Part shown: positions 9,089-17,358 of the stretch, in pieces
Position numbering within the stretch: the stretch's first letter is position 1
How the letters are laid out: every line of letters begins with the position of its first letter
Assembly: GCA_022821235.1 (NCBI GenBank)
Contig: JAJEEA010000465.1
Location: 1 to 44,307, forward strand
DNA: 44,307 nucleotides
Reading direction: 5' to 3'
Source: Vicinamibacteria bacterium
GTDB taxonomy: Bacteria; Acidobacteriota; Vicinamibacteria; Vicinamibacterales; UBA8438
Translations under genes and position numbers: made by a program
Notes under the pieces: generated by a model
What the model was told of the DNA's origin: nothing
Seen by the model: the letters and a program-made list of their open reading frames with translations, nothing else
Databases searched by the model: none

Positions 9089-9205
9089 GTACCCACCATA
9101 CACCGCCCGCGATACCGCCTGCGGCGAAGGCGAAGATCGGCCTTCACGCGCCGCCGCCCGCGGATGACGAGGCGCTGGACTCAGCTTCGTTCCCGGGCCG
9201 GCCGC

Positions 9206-10342
9206 CTACTGCATGTTGACGAACCGCTGCACCCGCTTGCCCTCCAGGGTCTCGCCGACGTAGATGTTGCCGCCCGAGTCGACGGCGAGGCTGTGGGCCG
9301 CCGTGAACCCGCCCGCCATGTGCCCGCCGAAGCCGAACGACCCCAGGATCTCGAGGCTCGACCGCTCGATCAGCCACACCTTCTGGTTCATCCCGTCGAT
9401 GTTGTAGAGGACCCGCTGGTCGCCGTCGGGCGAGAAGTCGACGTCGAACGCCGACCCGAACCCCCGGGTGCGGCCCGCGATGACCACCTCGTTCAGGAAC
9501 GTGCCGTCCCGCTCGAACACCTGAATGCGGTCGTTGACGCGGTCGCAGACATAGACGAGCCCGTCGTCGGACAGGGTCGCGCAGTGGACCGGCCGCCCGA
9601 ACTGCTGCGAGAGGGGCGCGTCGGGGTCGTAGCTGTAGGCCTCGTCGGTGGGCTGGTTGCCGTAGGCGCCCCAGTGGCGCTTGTACTCGCCGGTGTCGGC
9701 GTCGAAGACCGCGACCCGGCGGTTGCCGTAGCCGTCGGCGATGTACACCTCGTTGGTCTCGGGGTCGACGTCGATCTCGGCCGGCTGGCCGAAGTTGGCG
9801 AGGTCGTTGCTGCCCTCGCCTTGGCCGTGCCGGCCGATCTGCAGCAGGAACTCGCCGTCGCGGGTGAACTTCAGGATGTGGGCGTCGTCGCCGCCGCTCC
9901 CGCCCAGCCACACGTTGTCGAGATGGTCGATGAAGATGCCGTGCTCCGAGTCGGGCCACTCGTAGCCCTCGCCGGGCCCGCCCCACGCGTTCACCACGTT
10001 GCCGGCCTGGTCGAACTCGATGACCGGCGGGGCGGAGCGGCAGCACTCGGCCAGCGGCGGGTCCTCGTCGGCGCCCCGCTCCTGCAGGGTCAGGCTGCCG
10101 GGGCGGTGGACGATCCAGATGTGGTCGCGGGCGTCCACCGCGACCCCCACCACGTTGCCCAGCGTCCAGTTGTCGGGCAGCGGCTTCGGCCACGTGGCGT
10201 CGAACTGGAACGCCGCCGCGTCCGCCTGTCCTTCCTGCCCGCCGGCGGTCAGCACCGCCGGTCGCGTCAGTCCACCGCCGATGACGGCTGCGGCGAGCGC
10301 CAGCACGAGGGCAACTAGCAGGGGGAAGTGACGAGGTCTCAT
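9206..10342 (-). CDS. Exported NHL-repeat beta-propeller protein
   Basis: A 378-residue protein with an N-terminal signal or anchor helix (PLLVALVLALAAAVIGGGL). NHL-like propeller blades then repeat through the rest: GVAVDARDHIWIV, GIFIDHLDNVWLGG, EIDVDPETNEVYIADGYGNR, CATLSDDGLVYVCDRVNDR, DVDFSPDG, and SLAVDSGGNIYVGE. About six blades are visible. Such propellers act in binding, or as peptidyl-alpha-hydroxyglycine lyase-like enzymes; catalytic function is not evident here. ATG 10342 is preferred over 10354 because GGAGG lies 5 nt before it. It stands alone between the orphan antitoxin and the DUF2911-like gene. Confidence 0.85.
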   Translation of the reverse strand: MRPRHFPLLVALVLALAAAVIGGGLTRPAVLTAGGQEGQADAAAFQFDATWPKPLPDNWTLGNVVGVAVDARDHIWIVHRPGSLTLQERGADEDPPLAECCRSAPPVIEFDQAGNVVNAWGGPGEGYEWPDSEHGIFIDHLDNVWLGGSGGDDAHILKFTRDGEFLLQIGRHGQGEGSNDLANFGQPAEIDVDPETNEVYIADGYGNRRVAVFDADTGEYKRHWGAYGNQPTDEAYSYDPDAPLSQQFGRPVHCATLSDDGLVYVCDRVNDRIQVFERDGTFLNEVVIAGRTRGFGSAFDVDFSPDGDQRVLYNIDGMNQKVWLIERSSLEILGSFGFGGHMAGGFTAAHSLAVDSGGNIYVGETLEGKRVQRFVNMQ

Positions 10343-10718
10343 GGGTGCCTCCATGGCCGCGAGTAGACGCTGGTGCGCGGGTCACCCCGCGGAACCGTTC
10401 GGACGTTACCACAAAGGCGGTGCCTGGCGCCCGGGCCACGACTCTGCGTCGTAGAACCGGTCCGGCCGCCTGGAGGTTGGTTGGGCGCCAAGCGAGCCGT
10501 CGCGACGATTGGCGGGCCGGGCCGGGGACGGCGTCGCGGGATGCGAGGGGTTCCGGAGCCGGTGACGGACCCCACCGTGCACGATACCGGAGGAGCCGGC
10601 CGGCGAACGGCGGCTGGGGAGGGGGGCGACTACGGAGAGGACCCGGTCCGCGGAACAACGCGTCGGGCAGGATGAGTGCTTCGCCGATTGATGCAGCGGG
10701 GCCTCTTGCCGCGGGCGC
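10343..10718. other. Intergenic region, no gene seen
   Basis: These 376 bp lie upstream of the NHL gene and downstream of the DUF2911-like gene, both on the minus strand. A short inverted repeat, ACGAC-tctgc-GTCGT, lies near 10439-10453. No convincing promoter pair, RNA gene or conserved coding frame was found. Confidence 0.35.
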
Positions 10719-12242
10719 CTACGGTTCGATGGTGAAGTCGGCCGCCCAGACGTGCTGGCCCCAGACGATCACGAGCCGGCCCGCGTCGCCGCCCGCCGGC
10801 ACCAGGGACACGCCCAGGGGACGGTCCTCGTAGGGGCCGCCGTGGGTGTGGTCGATGTCGACCTCGGCCGCGTCGAAAGCCGGGTCGTGCTGAGTGCCCC
10901 ACGAGTCGGGCTCGTTGTTGAAGACGAGGGTCCAGCCGGGGCCGGACGCCCGCAGCCACAGGCCGTACGAGCCGGGGAAGTCGGGCGCGAGGTTGTCGGT
11001 GGGAATGAGGGTGTCGCCGAACCTGAGGGGCACTTCGCTCCTGAGCCGGATGACCGCGCCCTCCGTGAGCTCGACGAGATCGCCGTCACCTATCGACTCC
11101 AGCGCCGCGAAGTCCACGCCGTCGGTGCCGAGCTCCTGCTCGAAGAGCACCTGGATGCGGGCGCCGTCGGGCGTCCGGAGGGCGGTCTCGTTGCGCGACC
11201 CGAGCGCCGCCGCCCGGTAGCGGGCCTCGAGGTCGGAATCGCGGGTCAGGCTGGTGCCCGGGCTGACGTTGGAGGTGCGCTCTCGGCGGGGCGGTCGCGG
11301 CAGCTCGATGAACTCGAAGTCGGCCGTCCACTGGTTGCGGCCCCAGATCAGCTCCAGGGTCCCCGCCTCGTCCGCGGCCGGCAGCAACCTGACGGCCAGC
11401 GTCTCGGCCTCGTCGGCGAGCGGCCGGTGGGCGAGGGGGATGCGGCCGGGTCGCGGCGAAGGGGGCGCGTCTACGGTCTCGGGATTCGCCTCGTCGGCCT
11501 CGCCATCCGCCTCGTCACCCTCGGCGTCCTCGTCCCGGCCCTCGGCGTCCGTGTCCGCCTCCGCATTCTCGGCGTCGGCGGCGTCCGCGCTGTCGGCACC
11601 CGCGTCCGCGCCGTCGGTATCCGCGTCCGCGCCGTCAACATCCGTCTGGGCACTCTCTGCGTTCTCGGCCTCTGCGTTCTCGGCTTCCGCGCCCTCGGCT
11701 TCCGCGCCCTCGGCTTCCGTCCCTGCGTCCTCGGCTTCCGCGTTCTCGGCTTCCGCGCCGTCGGCGGCCGGTTGGGTGGCGTCCGTCTCTGCGTCCTCGG
11801 CGGCCTCGTCACCCGCGTCGGCGGCCTTGTCGGTGGCGCCTTCGGCCTCGTCCGCGTCGGCCGGCTCCTCGACAGGCCGAGCGTCGAGCATCCAGCCCGC
11901 GCCAGTGCGCATCAGCCAGAGATCGTGGTCCGGGGCGGGGGCGCGGGGTTCGTCCGGGTCCGGCGCCAGCGTCCCCATCGCCAGCGAGCGGTGGCCCTCG
12001 ATGCGCCCCAGCCGCACCGCGGCCTGGGTCGAGCCGGCCCGTAGCACCAGCAGCGAGCGGTGGTCCGACGGCAGGGCGGGGTCGTATTCCACGCTGATCG
12101 ACCGGCCGTTCAGGACCAGCTCGGTTCGGACGAGGCCGTCGTCGTTTTCTCCGCCCTGCCCCGCGTGCGCGGGGGCGGCGGTCTGCGCCAGGGCGTACAG
12201 GACGGCGGCGCACGCGGCGAGCCGGAATCGCAGTGCAGGCAT
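10719..12242 (-). CDS. Exported protein with two DUF2911-like halves and a long acidic linker
   Basis: A 507-residue protein with a signal peptide ending near AHAGQ. The C-terminal half (~340-507) has a DUF2911-like pattern: PGSYGLWLRASGPGWTLVFN, NEPDSWGTQHDPAFDAAEVD, and RLVIVWGQHVWAADFTIEP at the very end. The N-terminal half repeats the plan: TELVLNGRSISVEYD, HDLWLMRTGAGWMLDARP, and TLELIWGRNQWTADFEFIEL near 295-314. The first half is interrupted at residues ~126-265 by an almost pure Ala/Glu/Asp/Asn/Gly stretch with repeated AEAENAE and AEGAEAEGA units. DUF2911 has no established biochemical role. The cytochrome/monooxygenase gene lies just upstream on the same strand, with a terminator between them. 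Confidence 0.75.
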   Translation of the reverse strand: MPALRFRLAACAAVLYALAQTAAPAHAGQGGENDDGLVRTELVLNGRSISVEYDPALPSDHRSLLVLRAGSTQAAVRLGRIEGHRSLAMGTLAPDPDEPRAPAPDHDLWLMRTGAGWMLDARPVEEPADADEAEGATDKAADAGDEAAEDAETDATQPAADGAEAENAEAEDAGTEAEGAEAEGAEAENAEAENAESAQTDVDGADADTDGADAGADSADAADAENAEADTDAEGRDEDAEGDEADGEADEANPETVDAPPSPRPGRIPLAHRPLADEAETLAVRLLPAADEAGTLELIWGRNQWTADFEFIELPRPPRRERTSNVSPGTSLTRDSDLEARYRAAALGSRNETALRTPDGARIQVLFEQELGTDGVDFAALESIGDGDLVELTEGAVIRLRSEVPLRFGDTLIPTDNLAPDFPGSYGLWLRASGPGWTLVFNNEPDSWGTQHDPAFDAAEVDIDHTHGGPYEDRPLGVSLVPAGGDAGRLVIVWGQHVWAADFTIEP

Positions 12243-12265
12243 GGCGTATCCAACCGGGGAGGGAG

Positions 12266-12308
12266 AAAAACCGGGAGACCCGCACCCGAAGCGGGGCGGG
12301 TCTCCCGG
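12266..12308 (-). terminator. Rho-independent terminator after the cytochrome/monooxygenase-like gene
   Basis: A perfect 13-bp stem pairs 12271-12283 with 12296-12308 around a 12-nt loop. On the minus strand it is followed by a T5 run (AAAAA at 12266-12270 on the plus strand). It lies 17 bp past the stop codon at 12325 and just before the DUF2911-like gene, so that gene probably has its own promoter or depends on read-through. Confidence 0.8.
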
Positions 12309-12324
12309 GCGGGAAGGGTCCTTG

Positions 12325-13638
12325 CTAGTCGTCGTCGGTGGTGTTCGCCGGCTCGTCGAGCTCGACGGCGTAGCCGATGAAGCCCAGCGACATCTCGTCG
12401 TCGGTCCGGGGACCGTGGCCGGGCGTGTCGCTGGCGCGGAAGTCGTAGCGGGCCCCGCGCTCCTCAGAGTTGTCGTACCAGAAGCTGATGTCGATGCGCG
12501 TGCCCTCGGGCAGCAGCTTCGGCTCCTTGTACTTGTAGGTCTCCTGCCACCCCTGGTCGTACTCCGGCACGTCGAGCAGCAGCTCCTCGCGCCCGTCGGG
12601 ATAGATGGCGGTGTAGCGCGACGCGGTGCCGCGCAGGTGGGCGTGCGGCCAGTAGGTCAGCACCTGGATGTCCTTGTCCAGGGTGCGGGACATGCCGATC
12701 CGGTAGTTGGGGTGGCCCGGCGGAATCTCGAACCCGGTGTTGCCGATCGAGTCGTTGATCACCTGGTAGCGCACCGGCCGGTCCTCGACGAAGAAGGCGA
12801 TCTCGGGCTGCGTCCAGATGCCCGTGCCCTCGCCGGGGTCCTTGTGGTAGTGCATGTTGTAGGTCAGCGTCGACCCCGCCTCGAGCCGCAGGCCGTAGCC
12901 GTCGGGCAGCATGACCGCCTCGGCGCCCTCGGCGATGCACGTCAGGAGCTGGCCGCTGCCGGCCGCACCCTCCTCCGCCGCGGCCTCCTCGACCGGCCGC
13001 TCGCCGGGGGCGGGACCGCGCACGAAGCCGCACATGTGGTGGCCGACCTTGCCGGCGTCGGTCTTGAACTCCCAGCCGCGCACCCAGACGTCGTCGGGCA
13101 GCTCGGCCTCGGTCAGGGTCTTGAAGAAGCTGATGTTCAGGTCGTAGACGTCGTCCTCGATGAAGTACGGCTCGTCGAGCTTGAACACGTAGTCGGGCGT
13201 GCCCAGCGACCAGCCGTCGCTCGTGCTCTCGACGAACTGCCGGGGCGCGGGGGCGTCGGCCCGGTCGCCGGCGGGGGCGCCCGCCTCGACCCAGCTCAGC
13301 AGGGTCTCGATCTCGGCGTCGGTCAGCAGGCGCTCGTTCGAGAAGACGTCCCTCGGCGCCGAGGCGTACCACGGCGGCATCTCGCGCGCCTCGACCTTGT
13401 GGGCGATGGCGCGGGCCCAGGGGCGGGTCTCGGCGTAGTTCATGAACGACATCGGGGCCACCACGCCGCCGAGGTTCTGGCCCTCGGGCTGATGGCAGCT
13501 CTGGCAGTTGTCCTGGATGATCGGCAGGACGTCCCGGTAGTAGGTGACGTCGCCCTCGTTCGCCTGGCTGGGGGCGGCGACGAGCGACAGGGCCCCGACC
13601 GCCAAGACGACCGCGACTGTTCGCGCCTGGATTCTCAT
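12325..13638 (-). CDS. Exported c-type cytochrome fused to a copper type II monooxygenase-like domain
   Basis: A 437-residue protein. The signal peptide is cleaved after ~APSQA. A heme-c site CQSCH lies at 45-49, in a short cytochrome domain that runs to GAPAGD near residue 120. The remaining ~300 residues resemble the ascorbate-dependent (PHM/DBM-like) copper monooxygenase fold, with candidate copper ligands in GHHMCGF, YNMHYHKDP and WPHAHLRG. This architecture is frequent in acidobacterial and planctomycete genomes, but its substrate is unknown. The heme domain would pass electrons to the copper sites; that is inference. ATG 13638 has AAGGAG 7 nt upstream; an in-frame ATG at 13716 adds 26 residues that do not look like a leader. 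Confidence 0.82.
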   Translation of the reverse strand: MRIQARTVAVVLAVGALSLVAAPSQANEGDVTYYRDVLPIIQDNCQSCHQPEGQNLGGVVAPMSFMNYAETRPWARAIAHKVEAREMPPWYASAPRDVFSNERLLTDAEIETLLSWVEAGAPAGDRADAPAPRQFVESTSDGWSLGTPDYVFKLDEPYFIEDDVYDLNISFFKTLTEAELPDDVWVRGWEFKTDAGKVGHHMCGFVRGPAPGERPVEEAAAEEGAAGSGQLLTCIAEGAEAVMLPDGYGLRLEAGSTLTYNMHYHKDPGEGTGIWTQPEIAFFVEDRPVRYQVINDSIGNTGFEIPPGHPNYRIGMSRTLDKDIQVLTYWPHAHLRGTASRYTAIYPDGREELLLDVPEYDQGWQETYKYKEPKLLPEGTRIDISFWYDNSEERGARYDFRASDTPGHGPRTDDEMSLGFIGYAVELDEPANTTDDD

Positions 13639-13790
13639 GAATCGACTCCTTCGACCGGTACGTGGATACGACGAGTAATGGGGGATTATGCCACCAACCC
13701 GCCCGCGGGTAAACAACGGGCAACAACGGGCTCGCGCGGGGGTGCACGTCAGGTAAAGTGGCGGGCGGTGAGAGAGCAGGCTGGGCCTGT

Positions 13791-13826
13791 GCCCAGCGCG
13801 GTCACCTCACGAATCGGTCGTGCGCC
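13791..13826. repeat. Direct repeat copy 1 (~36 bp, 63-bp period)
   Basis: This unit begins GCCCAGCGCGGTCACCTCAC and continues GAATCGGTCG. It matches 13854-13889 at about 30 of 36 positions by eye. The shared core is CCTCACGAATC. The role is unknown. Confidence 0.5.
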
Positions 13827-13853
13827 GGCGCGGACGAGGCCGCCCGGCCCGCG

Positions 13854-13889
13854 GCCCAGGGCGGTCGCCTCACGAATCTGCCGCGCCCC
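13854..13889. repeat. Direct repeat copy 2 (~36 bp)
   Basis: This unit begins GCCCAGGGCGGTCGCCTCAC and continues GAATCTGCCG. It lies 63 bp after copy 1 and about 70 bp before the vapBC promoter. It could be a spaced binding site or a simple tandem duplication remnant. Confidence 0.5.
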
Positions 13890-13959
13890 CCCTCGCGGCG
13901 CGATTCGCAGCAGCACCGGCCGCCGGCGGTCCCGAATGGGCGATGTCGATGCCGGCCGT

Positions 13960-13994
13960 TTGACAGATATCTGCGTCTCGTGATCAGATTTCTG
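13960..13994 (+). promoter_or_regulatory. vapBC promoter with two matching palindromic operators
   Basis: A consensus -35 TTGACA sits at 13960-13965, with a weak -10 (TCAGAT, 13984-13989) after 18 nt. CAGATATCTG at 13964-13973 is a perfect palindrome. CAGATTTCTG at 13985-13994 repeats it with one change, 21 bp later (two helical turns). One site overlaps the -35 and the other overlaps the -10, which would let a ribbon-helix-helix antitoxin block polymerase. The ATG follows one base later with no Shine-Dalgarno, so the transcript is probably leaderless. Confidence 0.6.
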
Positions 13995-13995
13995 C

Positions 13996-14235
13996 ATGCG
14001 AACCACCCTCAGCTTCGACGACCATCTGTTCCGCGAGGCCAAGGAGCTGGCCGCCCGCGATGGCGAGACCCTGACGCAGCTCGTCGAACGGGCGGTGGCG
14101 CAGTACCTCCATCGCCGGCGCGCGCGGCCCACCCCGTACCGTCTCGAGTTGCTGACGACGGAAGGGCGCCCGACGCCCGGAGTGAACTTCGACGATCGCG
14201 ACGCGCTCTACGAGTGGATGGAGGAGCGCGAGTGA
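13996..14235 (+). CDS. vapB: Ribbon-helix-helix antitoxin, VapB type
   Basis: A 79-residue protein. RTTLSFDDHLFREAKELAAR followed by TLTQLVERAVAQYL is a strand-helix-helix DNA-binding unit. The C-terminus GRPTPGVNFDDRDALYEWME is the toxin-binding segment typical of VapB partners of this PIN group. It overlaps the toxin start by GTGA. Two matched palindromes straddle its promoter, so autorepression is likely. Confidence 0.87.
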   Translation: MRTTLSFDDHLFREAKELAARDGETLTQLVERAVAQYLHRRRARPTPYRLELLTTEGRPTPGVNFDDRDALYEWMEERE

Positions 14236-14660
14236 TCGCCGTCGATACCAACGTGCTCGTGCACGCGCACAGACGCAGGTCGCCCAAGTACGAGGCGGCC
14301 AGCCGCCGCGTCATCGCCCTCGCCGAGGGACCCGCCAGTTGGGCAATCCCGGTGTTCTGTCTCGCCGAATTCCTGCGGGTCGTCACGCATCGGCGCATCC
14401 TCGATCCGCTCAGTCCCGCTGGAGCGTGCGAAGCGCTGCAGCGGCTGCTCGCATCGCCGAGCGTGGAGCTTCTCCTGCCCGGACCCCGTTTCGCCGAGCT
14501 GTTGGCAGGCGCCGTGCGCGAGGTCGACGCCGTCGGCAACGTCGTCTTCGATGCGCAGATCGTGGCGCTCTGCCGCGAGGCCGGCGTTCGGACCCTGCTC
14601 ACCGAGGATCGCGACTTCGATCGGTTTCCGGGATTTGCGACCGAGCGGCTTCCCCGCTGA
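14232..14660 (+). CDS. vapC: PIN-domain ribonuclease toxin, VapC
   Basis: A 142-residue protein starting at a GTG that shares GTGA with the antitoxin stop. PIN-domain acids are D5 (IAVDTNVLVHAH), E46 (CLAEFLRV), D107 (NVVFDAQIVAL), and D126/D128 (LLTEDRDFDRFPG). The TxxRDFxRFPG ending is usual for this VapC subgroup. It looks intact. It is expected to be a metal-dependent RNase held inactive by the upstream VapB. Confidence 0.9.
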   Translation: MIAVDTNVLVHAHRRRSPKYEAASRRVIALAEGPASWAIPVFCLAEFLRVVTHRRILDPLSPAGACEALQRLLASPSVELLLPGPRFAELLAGAVREVDAVGNVVFDAQIVALCREAGVRTLLTEDRDFDRFPGFATERLPR

Positions 14661-14751
14661 AACTGGTTGCCAACGGGCGTGGCTGGCACTACAGTAGCGG
14701 AGGCGGCGACCGGCGTTGCGGATCGTGGCCGCCTCTGGACGCGGGAGAGAC

Positions 14752-17358
14752 ATGATACTGTCGAGGGCGCTGCCGGCCACCCGGCAGGTGGGAGTGTGGG
14801 CTGTTGCGCTGGCCGTCCTGGTGCCGATGACGGTGTCGGCTCAGGGGTCGGCGGCGGCGCCGTACGACGCCGATTCCGCCCGGGTATTGCTCCAGCGATA
14901 CTGCCTCGCGTGCCACACCGAGGCCCGGGAGGCGCGCGGGCTGGTGCCGGTGGCCTTCGACGGGCTCGACGCCGCCGACGTCGGGGCCGACGCCGACGTC
15001 TGGGAGGCCGTCGTCCGCAAGCTGCGGCTCGGCATGATGCCGCCGGCCGGCCGGCCGCGCCCCGCCGCGGAAGTCCACGAGCGGTTTCTCGGCTGGCTCG
15101 AGGACCGGCTCGACGCCGCCGCGGCCGAGCGCCCCGACCCGGGCCGCCCCGCCGTGCGCCGCCTGACCACCCCCGAGTACCGCAACGCCGTGCGCAGCCT
15201 GCTCGACATCGAGGTCGACGAGGGCTGGCTGCTGTTTCCGCCCGACGACGTCAGCCAGGAGGGGTTCAGCACCGACGCCGAGGCCCTCTCGGTGTCGCCC
15301 GCCCTGTTCGACCGCTATCTCTCGGCCGCCAACCGCATCAGCCGCCTCGCGGTGGGGGACCCCGCCGTGGGCCCCGGGTTCGCCGCCGCCACGTACTCCA
15401 CGCCGCGGCTGCTGTACCAGGACGACCGCATGAGCGAGGACCTGCCGTTCGGCTCCCGCGGGGGGCTGGCGGTCCGGCACTACTTCCCGCTCGACGGCGA
15501 GTACCGCGTGAAGCTGCGGCTGCGCCGCATGATCTACGACTACGTCGTCGGCATGGGGACGGCCCAGCAGCTCGAGGTCCGCCTCGACGGGAAGCTGGTG
15601 CGGCGGTTCACGGTCGGCGACGCCGATCGCTTCGGCTACCCGTCGGCCTACACGTTCTTCGGCACCATTCGCGGCGACCCGGCGTGGGAGCAGTACGTGT
15701 CGATCGACGCCGACGCGGACCTCGAGGTCATGGTGCCGGCCACCGCCGGCGAGCACGTCGTCGGGGTGTCGTTCGTGGCCGCGCGCACCGAGCCCACGGG
15801 GATTCTCGAGCGCCGGCTCTCCGGCTTCTCGCTGAGCGGGCTCGGGTTCTACCACGGCCACGCGGCGATCGAGCGGGTGGAGATCGCCGGCCCCTACGAC
15901 CCCGCCGGTCCGGGGGACACCGCGAGCCGGCGCCGCATCTTCGTCTGCCGGCCGGTCGTCGGCGGGGACGCCGCGGCCGAGGCCGCCGCCGACGCGCGCG
16001 GGGTTCCAGCGTCGTTGAGCTCGGGCGTCGTGGAGGACGCCGCCGCCGGCGAGCCCGCGGCGCCGGATTCCTCCGCCGCAGCGGACCCCACCGCTGCGGC
16101 GGGGGGGGACGAGGACCGTTGCGCGGCCGAGATCCTCTCGTCGCTGGGACGGCGCGCCTACCGCCGGCCCCTGACCGACGACGATCTGGACACCCTGCTG
16201 GCGTTCTACGACCAGGGCCGGGCCGAGGGCGGCTTCGAGGCCGGTATCCGGAAGGCGCTCGAGCGGCTGCTCGTGGCCCCGGAGTTCCTGTTCCGCATCG
16301 AGCGCGATCCGATCGACGCGGCCCCGGGGACCGCGTACGGGCTGACCGACCTGGAGCTCGCGACGCGCCTGTCGCTGTTCCTGTGGAGCGACATCCCCGA
16401 CGAGCCGCTGCTCGCCGCGGCCGAGGCCGGCCGGCTCTCCGACCCCGACGAGCTCGACCACCAGGTCACGCGCATGCTCGCCGACCCGCGGGCTCGCGCC
16501 CTCGTCGACAACTTCGCCAGCCAGTGGCTGCAGCTCGGCCGGGTGCGGGGGGTCATTCCCGACGCCGACGTGTTCTTCGAGTTCGATGAGAACCTGCGCG
16601 CGGACATGGAGCGCGAGACGACGCTCTTCCTCGAGAGCCAGATTCTGGGCGACCGCGGCGTCATGGAGCTGTTCGACGCCGACTACACGTTCGTGAACGA
16701 GCGGCTGGCCCGGCACTACGGGCGGGACGGCGTCTACGGCGAGCGGTTCCGCCGCGTGCCCGTCGAGGGCGACCGGGCGGGGCTGCTGGGGCACGCGAGC
16801 CTGTTGACGGTCACCGCCTATCCCACCCGGACGTCGCCGGTGCTGCGGGGCAAGTGGCTGCTCGACAACGTCCTCGGGATGCCGCCGACCGAGCCCCCCG
16901 CGGACGTGCCGGCGCTGGAGGAGAACCACGGGGCGGCGCCGCCGCGGACGATGCGCGAGCGGATGGAGCGGCACCGGGCCAACCCCGCCTGCGCCGCCTG
17001 CCACCGCATGATGGACCCCCCGGGGTTCGCGCTCGAGCACTTCGACGCCATCGGGCGGTGGCGGGCCGCCGACGAGTACGGGGCGCCGGTCGATGCGGCG
17101 GGGGCGCTCGCCGACGGCACCGCCGTGGACGGACCCGCCGCCCTGCGCCACGCGGTGCTCGCCCACGAGACCAGCGTGGTGCGCACCGTGACCGAGAAGC
17201 TGCTGACCTACGCGGTCGGGAGGCGCATGGAGTCGTTCGACCAGCCGGCGATCCGGCGCATCGTGCGCGACGCGGAGGCCGGCGGGTACCGCTGGTCGTC
17301 GATCATTCGAGGCATCGTCGAGAGCGTGCCGTTCCAACTGAGGAGATCGGAGTCATGA
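14752..17358 (+). CDS. PSD1-type c-type cytochrome (DUF1587/1595/1592/1588/1585), exported
   Basis: An 868-residue protein with a signal peptide ending near TVSAQ and heme site CLACH at 51-55. The domain order is that of planctomycete-type cytochromes: DUF1587 (TTPEYRNAVRSLLDIE), DUF1595 (GRRAYRRPLTDDDLDTLLAF), DUF1592 (ELATRLSLFLWSDIPDEPLL), DUF1588 (GHASLLTVTAYPTRTSPVLR) with a second heme motif CAACH, and DUF1585 (VTEKLLTYAVGRRME). A ~50-residue Ala/Gly/Asp-rich insert at ~403-452 precedes DUF1595 and is absent from the paralogue at 38-40 kb. The start at 14752 has GGGAGAG just upstream. It overlaps the DUF1552 gene by ATGA. The function is presumed periplasmic electron transfer coupled to an unknown oxidation. 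Confidence 0.9.
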   Translation: MILSRALPATRQVGVWAVALAVLVPMTVSAQGSAAAPYDADSARVLLQRYCLACHTEAREARGLVPVAFDGLDAADVGADADVWEAVVRKLRLGMMPPAGRPRPAAEVHERFLGWLEDRLDAAAAERPDPGRPAVRRLTTPEYRNAVRSLLDIEVDEGWLLFPPDDVSQEGFSTDAEALSVSPALFDRYLSAANRISRLAVGDPAVGPGFAAATYSTPRLLYQDDRMSEDLPFGSRGGLAVRHYFPLDGEYRVKLRLRRMIYDYVVGMGTAQQLEVRLDGKLVRRFTVGDADRFGYPSAYTFFGTIRGDPAWEQYVSIDADADLEVMVPATAGEHVVGVSFVAARTEPTGILERRLSGFSLSGLGFYHGHAAIERVEIAGPYDPAGPGDTASRRRIFVCRPVVGGDAAAEAAADARGVPASLSSGVVEDAAAGEPAAPDSSAAADPTAAAGGDEDRCAAEILSSLGRRAYRRPLTDDDLDTLLAFYDQGRAEGGFEAGIRKALERLLVAPEFLFRIERDPIDAAPGTAYGLTDLELATRLSLFLWSDIPDEPLLAAAEAGRLSDPDELDHQVTRMLADPRARALVDNFASQWLQLGRVRGVIPDADVFFEFDENLRADMERETTLFLESQILGDRGVMELFDADYTFVNERLARHYGRDGVYGERFRRVPVEGDRAGLLGHASLLTVTAYPTRTSPVLRGKWLLDNVLGMPPTEPPADVPALEENHGAAPPRTMRERMERHRANPACAACHRMMDPPGFALEHFDAIGRWRAADEYGAPVDAAGALADGTAVDGPAALRHAVLAHETSVVRTVTEKLLTYAVGRRMESFDQPAIRRIVRDAEAGGYRWSSIIRGIVESVPFQLRRSES

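Larger units (their letters stand above)
13639..13959. other. Intergenic region with a diverged direct repeat
   Basis: This gap lies upstream of the minus-strand cytochrome gene and upstream of vapBC. It holds the two ~36-bp direct repeats listed separately and no supported gene. A frame that runs through it into vapC has neither family resemblance nor a ribosome binding site. Confidence 0.4.

Noticed and set aside
11471-12044. Plus-strand open frame (Val/Leu/Arg-rich repeats) opposite the acidic linker
   Set aside because: It arises from the repetitive GC-rich linker DNA; the minus strand has a signal peptide and domain structure on both sides of the linker.
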